Origin: Gordius sp. MW1 | Lineage: Eukaryota > Nematomorpha > Gordioida > Gordea > Gordiidae | NCBI GenBank assembly: GCA_964036665.1 | Contig: OZ038527.1 | Location: 8,587,835-8,651,834 of the forward strand | DNA: 64,000 nucleotides | Direction: 5' to 3' | Part shown: in pieces, positions 11,827 to 21,408 of the stretch | Position numbering within the stretch: position 1 is the stretch's first letter | Layout of the letters: the number at the start of each line of letters is the position of its first letter | Notes under the pieces: model-generated | Seen by the model: the letters and a program-made list of their open reading frames with translations, nothing else | The model's database searches: none | What the model was told of the DNA's origin: nothing | Program-made: the position numbers and the translations under genes

Positions 11827-11829
11827 TTT

Positions 11830-12605
11830 TGAGCGTTACCCTTGAACTTGTGGTGATACCAACAAATTTCCTCCCGACGGTGTCTTGATGTTGACCGTGA
11901 TTTGCTTGAGGACCTCTAAACCTTTTTACTTTGTGGTGGCTGATTGACCAGCTGATTTACTTTCAATTCCAACTGTGCTACCATTTTTACCAGTTCCTGG
12001 ACTTCGTTTGTTTGGCTCATTTGAGACCTTGCTATGGAAGCTATGCTGTTGGCCGTATATGTCTCGTAGATTTTGTCTGCCACCTCAGCCAAAGGTGCCA
12101 GAGACTTTTCTTCTCCTACGCATGTTAAGATACCTGTTACCTCCCTTGGAAGTTTTTGTGTCCAAAGGGTTTTTAGAATTTTATCACTCATTTGATGTTC
12201 CCCGACAAGGCTCTTCAAATGCCTAAGCAATTGGGACGGTGTTTTGTCTCCCAAATATATGTCCTTGAACAGCTTGTCTATTCTTTTTGCTTCACTCTCA
12301 CCCATTCTTTTGATTAAGGCTTGCTTTAACACCTCATAAGGGTTTTCATCTGGGATGTTAAGTATAAGGTCGGCCACTTCTTCGGCTATCTCAACCGCGA
12401 GAGATTCTAAAAGGTAAGCATACTTGACTCTTTGTGATGTGATTTTCCTAGAGGAAAATATTGCGTCGACCTGAGCTATCCAGATTTGGATGTTTCTGAG
12501 GTGAAATGTAGGTAGCTTGATGTATACTGGTGATGTGTTTGCCGTGGTGGGAGTGGTGGATGCTGCATTGTAGAGAGTTGAATTGTCAGACGATTGTGTA
12601 TCCAT
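11830..12605 (-). pseudogene. E1 gag with CHCC zinc finger
   Basis: This is the structural protein of the element. The likely start is the ATG at 12603-12605, just after the primer-binding site (MDTQSSDNST). An upstream ATG at 12647 would read back through the primer site into the LTR and is not favoured. The long part ends at 11916 after QPPQSKKV. The zinc finger CWYHHKFKGNAQKCTQPC then follows at about 11825-11875 in another frame, so one frameshift separates them. The finger has spacing C-x2-H-x9-C-x3-C, a CHCC rather than CCHC order, which is typical of CsRn1-clade Gag. Confidence 0.82.
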
Positions 12606-12625
12606 ATCACGTCGGACGGTCACCA
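12606..12625 (-). other. E1 primer-binding site (tRNA-Trp)
   Basis: On the minus strand this reads TGGTGACCGTCCGACGTGAT. It complements the 3' end of insect tRNA-Trp apart from a small mismatch in the middle. It sits one base inside the 5' LTR. Confidence 0.85.
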
Positions 12626-12626
12626 A

Positions 12627-12827
12627 TGTGGTATTTAATTCACCCATTTAGTAATGTTTAAACTATTGAGTTAGGAGAGTATGAATTTATTATAACAACA
12701 GGGAATCAAACAAACATATAAGCGAAACGCGAGCGAACGTTAATAATATGAACCGAGGAAATTGGAGGAAGATAAAAACATATGTGTTTCGTCGACTTGC
12801 TACATTGTCAATGTTTATGTCGCTACA
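12627..12827 (-). repeat. E1 5' LTR
   Basis: This is the promoter-bearing LTR of E1, on the right because of its orientation. It has the same TGTGG...CTACA ends as the left LTR and is followed by the target duplication AAAC. Confidence 0.9.
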
Positions 12828-13149
12828 AAACCTGCAGCAGAATCCATGGGAAAAGAATGGATAGCTTCACTTATGTCTGAGGACTTTAAAATTATGCTGG
12901 ATGGTGTAAGGGGGAAGGTATATTGTGAGTAATGTTTGGGGTGTTTTGCTAAGAGTTGTTGATATGACTCCTGACTAGGGGTTACAATTGGATTATTATC
13001 CTCCAAAAGTCTCAAAGCCCCTTTGATGTTAAAGGAATTAAATTTCCTTGAGATCCTATTTGCCGTTTGTTTTGGAGTAAAAGGCTTTAATTCTCTCTCT
13101 GAATGTGTGTAAGGCTCAAGGGTATACCTAATAAACCGGAGATTCTATA
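12828..13149 (-). pseudogene. LINE L1 reverse transcriptase, N-terminal part
   Basis: This continues L1 on the upstream side of E1. The frame reads down from about 13145 (RYTLEPYTHSERELKPFTPK) through RISRKFNSFNIKGALRLLED to SDISEAIHSFPMDSAAG, the block before the first catalytic aspartate of many LINE reverse transcriptases. It is cut at 12828 by E1 and at 13149 by the fold-back gypsy composite. Which bases between 13090 and 13149 belong to L1 rather than to the gypsy element is uncertain. Confidence 0.6.
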
Positions 13150-13254
13150 ATGGCGACGAGACCTTAGAACCCTTGGACCTTAAACTCAACCTCGTTTAGA
13201 AGACGCTCCCTACCTCGCTCAACTTAAAGAATTTATTATCTATATTATTTTCAG

Positions 13255-13772
13255 ATGGCCATCAAACTGGAGACAAATTTTTCTTGCGATTACTCAAAGG
13301 AATTGAAGGATTCAATTCTGTATGATCCAAGTAATTCTATTGATGACTATTTATTTAATATCGAGCTCTTATTCAAGTTGAGAGACATCACGGGAGAAAG
13401 GCGAAAAACATTGTTACTCACTTAAGTAGGCCTTAACACTTTAACAAAATTAAGGGACTTTTTATATCCAAAATTAGTAGACAAGACTAATTACGATGAG
13501 ATAATTAATGCCCTTAGGAGTATATTCGCCAATAGGTTTTCTATTTATCATCATAGAGAACAATTTTATAAGGCAATTAGAAATAACGAAAGTATTATTG
13601 AATTTAGTATTCTTTTGAAATTTCTTTTGAAAAACTGTAAATTTGAAAAAAACGAGACGAGGTATTAAAGGATATATTTGTCCTAGGATGTAACTTACCA
13701 AGGCTTAACATTGAGTTAAGAGCTAAATATCCGAGTGGTAACATAAGTTTCGAAGAAACAGTTAATCTAGCA
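13255..13772 (+). pseudogene. E2 gag (broken)
   Basis: The reading starts at ATG 13255 (MAIKLETNFSCDYSKEL) and resembles the N-terminal Gag of Mag-type elements, including element E3 (MALVKIEEF). A TAA at 13423-13425 interrupts it. Reading resumes through NALRSIFANRFSIYHHREQF, and a frameshift near 13650 moves it into the frame that continues as LGCNLPRLNIELRAKYP and joins the long pol frame at 13773. It encodes no complete protein. Confidence 0.7.
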
Positions 13773-16097
13773 TTGGCGTTAGATTCGGTAGAACACGAAA
13801 CATCGGGGGCTGTTGAAGTAAACAAGGTTAAGCAGTCGTTTAATAACTTCAACAATAGAGATGTACATTTTCCTAAATTTAGCACACTTAGGAAAAAGCC
13901 ACCCCCTAAATGTTATCGGTGTGGGAAACCAAACCATTTAGCAAAAAATTGTAGAACGGTGATGAATACGTTATCAGCCATCAACCACGACTTCGATCAG
14001 CACACCAAAGCTCACATCAACGTACGAATTAACGATGTGCCCTATGAAATGATCTTCGATACTGGTGCGGCATGTAGCGTCATTGATGAAATAACGTGGT
14101 CTCGAATCGGCAAGCCTAAACTTTACCAAGCTCCGAAGATATACGGCTATGGTAGAACGGCTATTTCAACACTTGGTAAAACCAAAGTGAAGGTGGACGT
14201 TGGTGGTGCGACAAAGTATTTAGATATTTATGTCATCAAAGGTAAAGGTTCAGCAATATTCGGTATGCCATTTATCTCAAAATTTAACTTAACTTTACCA
14301 AAGTTGGTTTGCCGAAATTCTATTATTGAAATTTCAAATATAAATGCAATTATAAAACAATTTCCCCACGTCTTTTGCGAAAAATTAGGAAAAGTAAAAG
14401 ATTTCAAAGTGACGCTCGAAATCAATGATAACGCGATTTTAAAAATGTTTGCAGCAAGAAGAGTACCGTTTCCACTACGACAAGCTGTAGAAGATGAACT
14501 ACAACGGCTACTTAACGAAGACGTCATTGAAAAAGTTAATCCTACTTTAACGCCGATTAAATGGGCTACGTCAACGGTAAATGTTAAGAAGAAAACAGGG
14601 CAGGTGCGTATATGTAGTGATTTTCGTTTAACCATAAATCAACACTTGGCTAAACATCAGGATATACCGACTTTCAGCGACGTGGCCGAAAGAATAGCCG
14701 GAGGTAAAATTTTTTCTATCATTGATCTCAAGGATGCCTTTTTACAGCTTGAACTTGATGAGAAATCAAGGAAATATTTAAACATATCAACGCATATAGG
14801 ATATTTTCGTTATAAGAGATTACCGTTTGGGCTTACAACAGCGCCGATTATCTTTCATAGGTTTATGAGACAATTGGTTAATAACATACCTTGGGTGAGC
14901 GTCTTTATGGACAATGTTATAATTAGCGGTAAAAACGAAAAGGATCACTTAAACAAATTAGTAACAGTATTAAATCTCTTTCAAACTGTTGGTTTAACAA
15001 CATCTCAAACAAAAATGCAACTATTTAAAAAGTCTGTCAAATACTTAGGACATATAATTAATAGTGAAGGTATAACAGCGAGTGAGGATAAGGTTCTAAA
15101 GATTAAAAGTTTTAAAACACCAGAAAACAAAAAGGAACTTCGTTCTTTCCTTGGGTTGATAAACTATTTAGAAGCTTTTATCCCCAAACTTCAGATAAAT
15201 TGCGCTCCTTTAAACAAATTAACTTCCATAAATACAAAATGGGTATGGGGCGACTTAGAAAAATTAACTTTTGAAAAAGTTAAAACTATAATTTCTAACA
15301 GAAAAACTATAGTGCCATATCAAAAAGAATTGCCTATCACAATTTCAATCGACGCGTCAGATTTAGGTCTAGGAGCAGTTATAGCGCATAAGTTTTCCTC
15401 AGGCCAAGAAAAACCTATTGCCTACGCCTCTCGTTCCCTAAATCCCGCTGAGAAAAATTACTCTGTCATCGACAGAGAGGCATCGGCAGCAATTTATGCG
15501 ATAAATAAATTCCATCAGTATATTTATGGTCGTAAATTCACAATTCAGACAGATCACCACCCTCTTATAAGTATTTTTGGGACAACCCGGGATCTTAGTA
15601 AAATAACCAATAATAGGTTACTAAGATGGGCAATTAAATTACTTCAATATGATTATGATATAAAATACATCCCAGGGAAATCTAATCAGTGTGCTGATGC
15701 ACTTTCTCGGTTATGCCCAAAGGATTCACCTCATAATTTAAACATAGATAATGATATACGAAGAATTAAATTACAATTATTCCATGACTTGACTTTGAAT
15801 ACAAAAAATATTGTAGAGGAAACAATAAAAGATAATGTACTAAAAGAAGTTATAGAGCAATTTAAAAATAGATGGCAAGGCTCTTCAAATAACGATAAAG
15901 TACGAAAATACCTGCAATTAAGAAATTACATTTCTTTCGAAAATAATCTTTTATTTTATAAAGATCGACTTATAATTCCGGAAAAATTAAGGCCAGATAT
16001 TCTTAAAATTTTACATGATGGTCATCCAGGAATCGTGGCTATGAAGTCATTAGGGAGATACTATGTGTACTGGAATAATATTGACGTAGACAAAAGG
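13773..16097 (+). pseudogene. E2 gag C-terminus and pol: zinc knuckle, protease, RT, RNase H, truncated integrase
   Basis: A 775-residue open frame carries, in order: a CCHC zinc knuckle (CYRCGKPNHLAKNC, residues about 48-61), the retropepsin site FDTGAACSVI (about residue 95), RT with LPFGLTTAP and an active site written VFMDN (second aspartate replaced by asparagine), RNase H (SIDASDLGLGAV, TDHHP) and the start of integrase (DGHPGIVAMKS). It stops at 16097 where the inverted LTR begins. Zinc knuckle and protease share one frame, as in Mag/K02A2.6-like elements. The MDN in place of MDD should abolish polymerase activity. Confidence 0.85.
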
Positions 16098-16204
16098 TGA
16101 CTGATGGTAATAACAATAACACGTTTAAATAGACATTCTATTTACAACCAATTAACATTTCAATTCGAACGCTCAAGGTCAAGATAGTATTTGCATACAT
16201 TACA
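16098..16204 (-). repeat. E2' 3' LTR (107 bp)
   Basis: On the minus strand it starts TGTAATGTATGC after a polypurine tract (AAAAGGGGGAG) and ends CAGTCA. That end abuts the truncated integrase of E2 in opposite orientation. No partner LTR was found in the composite. Confidence 0.7.
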
Positions 16205-16216
16205 TTACTCCCCCTT

Positions 16217-17920
16217 TTAAAGTTGCCCGTATCGATCAGGTGGTTTGGATACCCTTTTGTGTTCTAGAATGTTTCGCTCGGACACCGCACCTTGGTCAAT
16301 CGTTGTTCTTTCCCGTAACTGATCTCCGTGTTTCCTTCTTGTATTTCCGTCTATATTAACGTCATACGTAGTCGAACTTGTTCGTGCTTCTACAAGTCCT
16401 TCCCTCCATCCCGGACTTGTGTCATTATGTACCCACACCTGCTGCTCGGGTTCGAAGAATCTTTCTTGGGTCCATCGGTTTTTATAGTACTTTTGTTTCC
16501 AGTCGATTCTTCAACCTTGTCGCGAGTCGTTCTTCTGAGCTGGTCTAGCGTCGTACGAATCCTGCGATTGAACATCGCCTCAGCCGGGCTAATACCTGTA
16601 GTCACGTTTTGACTACTACGCATGCTCATTAATACTTGTAGTAAGTTTAACGAGTCATTAACCCCCGACTTTTTATTCGCATAGAACTTACTTTTAATAG
16701 TTCTAATATATCTCTCGGCTAAACCATTAGTTTTGGGGTGGTAGGGCGGTCCCGTAAATTGAACTATGCCATTGTTTTTACAAAAAAAATTTAAATTCCG
16801 TAGATTTAAATTGCGGACCATTGTCACTGACAATATATCTAGGTAACCCAAAACGGGCAAATATTGTCCTTAAATTTTGGATAATTTTTGTTGAGTTTAT
16901 CTCGCCCAGCACCATTACTTCGGGCCATTTTGTAAAAGCAGCAATGCAAACTAACCAATACTTCTTATTAAAAGGTCCCGCTAGATCTATGTGAACCCGT
17001 TCCCAAGGCTTGTTAGGAACGTTCCAAGCGTATAGGGGTACCTCTTTAATGTTTGGTCATTTTTCTTGGCAATATTTACAAGTATTAACGTATTTTTCTA
17101 TGTCTACGTCAATATTATTCCAGTACACATAGTATCTCCCTAATGACTTCATAGCCACGATTCCCGGATGACCATCATGTAAAATTTTAAGAATTTCTGG
17201 CCTTAATTTTTCCGGAATTATAAGTCGATCTTTATAAAATAAAAGATTATTTTCGAAAGAAATGAAATTTCTTAATTGCAGATATTTTTGTACGTTATCG
17301 TTATTTGAAGAGCCTTGCCATCTATTTTTAAATTGCTCTATAACTTCTTTTAGTACATTATCTTTTATTGTTTCCTCTACAATATTTTTTGTATTTAAGT
17401 CAAGTCATCAATTAATTGTAATTTAATTCTTCGTATATCATTATCGATGTTTAAATTATGAGGTGAATCCTTTGGGCATAACCGAGAAAGTGCATCAGCA
17501 CACTGATTAGATTTCCCTGGGATGTATTTTATATCATAATCATATTGAAGTAATTTAATTGCCCATCTTAGTAACCAATTATTGGTTATTTTACTAAGAT
17601 CCCAGGTTGTCCCAAAAATATTTATAAGAGGGTGGTGATCTGTCTGAATTGTGAATTTACGACCATAAATATACTGATGGAATTTGTTTATCGCATAAAT
17701 TGCTGCCGATGCCTCTCTGTCGATGACAGAGTAATTTTTCTCAGCGGGATTTAGGGAACGAGAGGCGTAGGCAATAGGTTTTTCTTGGCCTGAGGAAAAC
17801 TTATGCGCTATAACTGCTCCTAGACCTAAATCTGACGCGTCGATTGAAATTATGATAGGCAATTCTTTTTGATATGGCACTATAGTTTTTCTGTTAGAAA
17901 TTATAGTTTTAACGACTTTA
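16217..17920 (-). pseudogene. E2' integrase and RNase H
   Basis: This is the minus-strand copy of the same family as E2. RNase H (SIDASDLGLGAV, TDHHPLINIFG) spans about 17400-17920. The integrase zinc region follows (CKYCQEK, near 17080) and the catalytic core and C-terminus run down to about 16217 (TNGLAERYIRTIK; ends PPDRYGQL). Frame breaks occur near 17395, between 16860 and 17060, and near 16390. RNase H is nearly identical to the plus-strand copy, differing at a few residues. The upstream end is cut at 17920 inside the RT/RNase H linker. Confidence 0.8.
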
Positions 17921-18183
17921 CTCCAAGTTGAATCCAGAGGCTCATCGCTGTAATAAACATTATTAGGAGTAGCTGGGAATGTATTAGAGTTAGGTGTAAT
18001 ATCAATATTATTATTAGATTCAATTTCTAATGCTGTAGGAGGACATATTATATTTGGGGGGGGGGCCAGCTTACCAGATGAAGGGCATTTAGCCAATAAT
18101 GAGCCACGGTGGACAAAACAATTTTTTTTGTTTAAACAAATGTTTCTCTTACATGTAGGGCATAGAGATTTAAGTGCTACCAT
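17921..18183 (-). pseudogene. LINE L1 N-terminal zinc-finger segment
   Basis: The frame starts at 18183 (MVALKSLCPTCKRNICLNKK) and has a cysteine/histidine finger CPTC...CFVH followed by a proline/asparagine-rich linker to DSTWSK, where the gypsy composite begins. Finger-then-linker is the usual N-terminus of endonuclease-type LINE proteins. Assignment to L1 is an inference from position, strand and the matching break on the other side. Confidence 0.5.
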
Positions 18184-18398
18184 GGGTGTAAATTTAAACG
18201 TTTGATATTTTCAGGGTACGTGTTTAATTGATATTATGCCTTTAGTAAAAAGTGATGTAATAGCATAAATCTGTTTATTTTTAGATTTAAGTGGTATACA
18301 GCAAATTTAGAAGGTTGTTATGCAATATAAATTTAAATAAGGTGGGATCAGGGAGTTCATAAATGAGCATAGTAAAATTGTATATTGCCTGAATAATA

Positions 18399-18563
18399 GA
18401 TCATATGAATAATAAAAATTGTAAATTTCTCAAATTTTGATATCTGTTTAAAAAAAAGGATTGAACCTTTTATCCAGGGAGATCATATGAATAATAAAAT
18501 TGTATATTTCTCAAATTTTGATATCTGTTTAGAAAGATTAAACCTTTTATCCAGGGGGATCAG
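18399..18563. repeat. Two ~82-bp tandem units in the LINE L1 5' region
   Basis: The block GATCATATGAATAATAAAA through CCTTTTATCCAGGG occurs twice in a row with small changes. Tandem monomers are common in LINE 5' regions. The rest of 18184-18971 shows no coding signal. Confidence 0.75.
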
Positions 18564-18971
18564 GGTTTATTTGTGAGAGTATATAATTGGTTGTTGCTTG
18601 AGTAGCAGATTTTTTTTCTAAGGTTGGTGTAAAAGGGTGTACAAATTAAATATGCTTCTATATTAGTCTTGTTTGTATTGATTCTAAATTGTACAGAGTT
18701 TTGTATTGGTTATATAGGTAAGCTGGTTATATAAGTTTGATATTAATGGAGAAATGCGTTGAAGTGTATATCTTCATGCTTAAAGAGTGGTATGTTTTAA
18801 TGTGGAATTAGTGCTTAATTGGCAAGACCGTCGAAGGGCTGATAGGATTAACGGATAATACAAACGAATAACTAAAGATTTTTAAAGTTGGGGAATTAGT
18901 TAAAAAATTCTCATAAACATACGAATGCATTTAGCAGCGCAGAGAGACAGGTGCTATAAATATCCCTTTTT

Positions 18972-19175
18972 TTAATATCCAACTGTAATAAGAGATGGAA
19001 GAAAACAAATAATTATTTTATTATGACTATCTTAATATTTTAGAGCAAAAGCCATGAATTCTAGCATCCCTGATAATTATAAAAATTTTATATTAAGTTA
19101 CTTATAAAGCTTCCATGTATATAATATAATTATTATTTTAGGTAATGATTCTTTTAGCCAATCTCCTCTTGCTTC
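18972..19175 (+). repeat. Large inverted duplication, arm 1 (right piece)
   Basis: After the LINE the arm resumes at AATATCCAAC and matches 21540-21410 and then 20258-20190 in reverse complement, up to GGTAATGATTCTTTTAG. Beyond 19175 the copies diverge. It preserves the empty site of the hAT element H2 (CTTATAAAGCTTCC near 19103). Confidence 0.8.
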
Positions 19176-19959
19176 AGTATTATTATCAAAAGATTTATTT
19201 GATGAAGTTGTTATCCACATTTATATACAAAATTGTAAAATTTAGTTGTAAAAGAGGTGGCAAAAAATACATCAACCATTCAAATGTTCACAATTTTTCT
19301 CATCTAAGAATGTTTCAATCAATAGTTGTTATTCACCCAATTTGTATCTAACTAATTGTTTAAAAATAATAAAGTGCAGCTGACATTTGTTTATTGTGCC
19401 TTAGGATTTTCATCATTTTTCTTCCAAAGATGTTGCTGAGACATATAATTTAAATTTTTTTTATAGATTTAATAAATTTAACCATTATTGTCAAAATTAA
19501 ATTTAACTGTAGAAATTGAGATATGAAAATCAAAAATCTTTACTTAGCAAATTAACATTTCAATTTGTTACACTTGATTATCACAACTAAGCTTATGATT
19601 TCTAAGAACATGTTTGTGAAAGAGCTAATAAATTATTTATGGTACCTAATGATTCAAACATAAATCAACTTTTAGATTAAAAAAACAAAATATTTCCATA
19701 TTGATAGTTACAGTAAAAATTTTATTTAGTATATATATATAGCATAATTATAATAATCATTTTTTTATTTAATTAAAATTAAGAACAGGTGGTAAACTTT
19801 TCTTCACCATCTCTTTTTCGAGCCAATTTGTTTGTATATCTAATATAAAATAACTTAATTTTTATAAGTGTATATACTTGTGCATAATTGAAAAGAATTT
19901 TATGAGGATTGCTTGATATTAGATATTAATGAGCTACCTAAATAAATGGCAAAATAAAA
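19176..19959. other. Spacer of the inverted duplication, no gene seen
   Basis: AT-rich sequence. A 68-residue open frame at 19145-19351 begins inside the arm but shows no conserved motif. A TA microsatellite lies near 19730. Confidence 0.5.
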
Positions 19960-20216
19960 TTATTTTGTAATACTTTCTATTCTCTTATGACCATAACCCC
20001 TTTTGAATTGTGGTGGCATCTTGATATTTTGTAGTTTATTATTCATATCTAAATTATTTATTTGTTATCCTTTTAAGCACATACCTTTAGAAATGGGATT
20101 GGTTAAGACTACATCTTCAAAATTTTTATTAATTTTATCAATACCTAAAACAATTATAAATTTATCAGGGTTATTATTAAGTACTTCTAAGAGGAATTGC
20201 CTAAAAGAATCATTAC
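19960..20216 (-). CDS. Last two exons of an unidentified gene (gene Y)
   Basis: I do not recognise the protein. On the minus strand an acceptor TTATTATTTTAG precedes an exon at 20216-20085 starting NDSFRQFLLEVLNNNPDKF and ending VLTNPISK. A donor GTATGTGC opens a 36-nt intron ending AATTTAG, and the last exon 20048-19960 encodes DMNNKLQNIKMPPQFKRGY and ends ESITK then a stop. The exons join in phase 1. The product has a hydrophobic, strand-forming middle and a basic C-terminus. Upstream exons should lie in arm 2 of the inverted duplication, but its frames there are decayed, so the whole may be a pseudogene. Confidence 0.45.
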
Positions 20217-20258
20217 CTAAAATAATAAATTATATTCTATACAAGGAAGCTTTATAAG

Positions 20259-21408
20259 CAGAGACCTGCACGGGCTGCCCGAGGCCCGGAAAAGCCCAAG
20301 CCCGGACGGGCCCGGGCCCTAAATTGTGAAGCTCCAAAATTCCGGGCCGGGCCGGGCTTAATTCATAAATAATAGGCCCGGCCCGGAATAATTTAGAGGT
20401 AGTAAATAGCCTAAGTAGTCTTTGATTCTGTTTAAAAAATATATTTCAAAAATTAATTAATTACAAGTTATTGCATCTGTTAAACATTCATTTATTTATT
20501 TCGCGCTTTTTTCAAAATAATACAAACAATTGAGTATGGAACAAAGAATAAAACTACTGCAAATAGCTGAATATATCCAGAAAGATTATTATAAGGTAAG
20601 AGAAAATCTTAGGGGGAAGAGTGAAGTATGGAAAAGATTCCTTTTTGTCTATGACATTATGGATATAAAGATAGATTACGTTTTCTGCAAAGCTTGCAAG
20701 AATGTATTATCTTATAATTTTTGCCAATCAGGTATTTATTAATGTAAGTTTTGATAATGCTTAATAGGGAACACTCATCTTCAAAGGCATGAATGCTCTA
20801 AAGAAGTCCAGGAAAAAAAATATGGAAAAATTGGACAATTACTAATGCAAGCCATCTTCAACAAAACTTAAAACCCCTGCAAAAATTAAGACAGATCTCA
20901 TATCCTCAATAGCCCATTTTTGTGGAATGGATATGATATATTTCAATACAATTCATGGTGATGGGTTTATACAATTAGCCCAGCATTTATTCAGATTGGG
21001 CTCTATACATGGTAATATTGATGCTAAGGATATTATGCCATGTTCAACAACGATATCCAGAAATATGGTTCATTCATCTGCCTCAAGTGAGAGGTGTTTT
21101 TCGTCCGCGGGCCGCATTTTTGAAGAGCAGAGAACAAATTTAAACTCGGAGATTTTGATGCTTGTATTTTTTTACATCAAAATAGTTCCATTATCGATTT
21201 ATAATTTTTAATTTATTATGTGCGTTTTATTTTTTAATAAATAATTTTACAAAAATTGCGTTTGATTTAATTTTTTAACAATTATTAAAATTCCAGGCCC
21301 GGGCCTAATTTTTAAAGATGCTAAAATTCGGGCCCGGGCCATGCCTATTTCCCCATTTTAATTCCGGGCCGGGCTGGGCCTTAAAAAAATCGATTTTGCA
21401 TGTCTCTA
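20259..21408 (+). mobile_element. hAT transposon H2, internally deleted
   Basis: The ends are CAGAGACCTGCA and, inverted, TAGAGACATGCA. TTTATAAG at 20251-20258 and TATATAAG at 21407-21414 form an 8-bp target duplication with one mismatch. GC-rich GGGCCGGGCC blocks lie just inside both ends in an otherwise AT-rich element. The inverted-duplication partner near 19103 is the empty site. Remnants of a hAT transposase lie inside. Confidence 0.85.
20536..21190 (+). pseudogene. hAT transposase remnants (BED finger and C-terminal dimerisation motif)
   Basis: The N-terminal part (from MEQRIKLLQIAEYIQKDYYK) contains a BED-type finger: KSEVWKRFLFVYD, CKAC, then after a frame change THLQRHEC. The middle, with the DDE catalytic residues, is missing. 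The C-terminal part near 21066-21170 carries HSSASSERCFSSAGRIFEEQ, the conserved hAT dimerisation motif. Stops and frame changes separate the parts, so the element cannot make its own transposase. Confidence 0.85.

Larger units (their letters stand above)
8404..12827 (-). mobile_element. CsRn1-type Ty3/gypsy LTR retrotransposon E1
   Basis: This is a structurally complete 4.4-kb element on the minus strand. It has LTRs of 203 and 201 bp (TGTGG...CTACA) and a 4-bp target duplication AAAC at 8400-8403 and 12828-12831. A primer-binding site matches the 3' end of tRNA-Trp, and a polypurine tract (CTAGGGGGAGAATATC on its own strand) adjoins the left LTR. The tRNA-Trp primer, the CHCC zinc finger in Gag and the 4-bp duplication are together the marks of the CsRn1 clade. 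The LTRs differ at only a few positions, but pol has several frameshifts, so it is non-autonomous. It interrupts LINE L1. Confidence 0.9.
13150..17920. mobile_element. Fold-back Mag-type gypsy composite (E2 plus inverted E2')
   Basis: A plus-strand segment runs from a primer-binding-like TGGCGACGAGACC at 13150 through gag, protease, RT and RNase H into integrase, where it stops at 16097. It is joined directly to the end of a 107-bp LTR on the minus strand, followed by polypurine tract, integrase and RNase H, truncated at 17920. RNase H and early integrase are thus present twice, head to head. No LTR lies at either outer edge. LINE L1 continues on both sides. Homology at the right edge starts at GTTAAAACTATAATT, suggesting a microhomology join. 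Confidence 0.8.
6146..18971 (-). mobile_element. LINE-like retroelement L1 with restriction-like endonuclease, hosting two nested gypsy insertions
   Basis: The element reads on the minus strand. Its 3' end is marked by a poly-T (poly-A on its own strand) at 6146-6155. Endonuclease and reverse-transcriptase pieces run to 8403, continue at 12828-13145 after the first nested element, and resume at 17921-18183 after the second. The 5' part, 18184-18971, is non-coding. It lies inside arm 1 of the inverted duplication: the arm reads up to 6146 and resumes at 18972. After removing the nested elements about 3.6 kb remain. A related copy (51229-53300) shares the 3' end, and a third fragment lies at 47555-48008. 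Confidence 0.75.
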
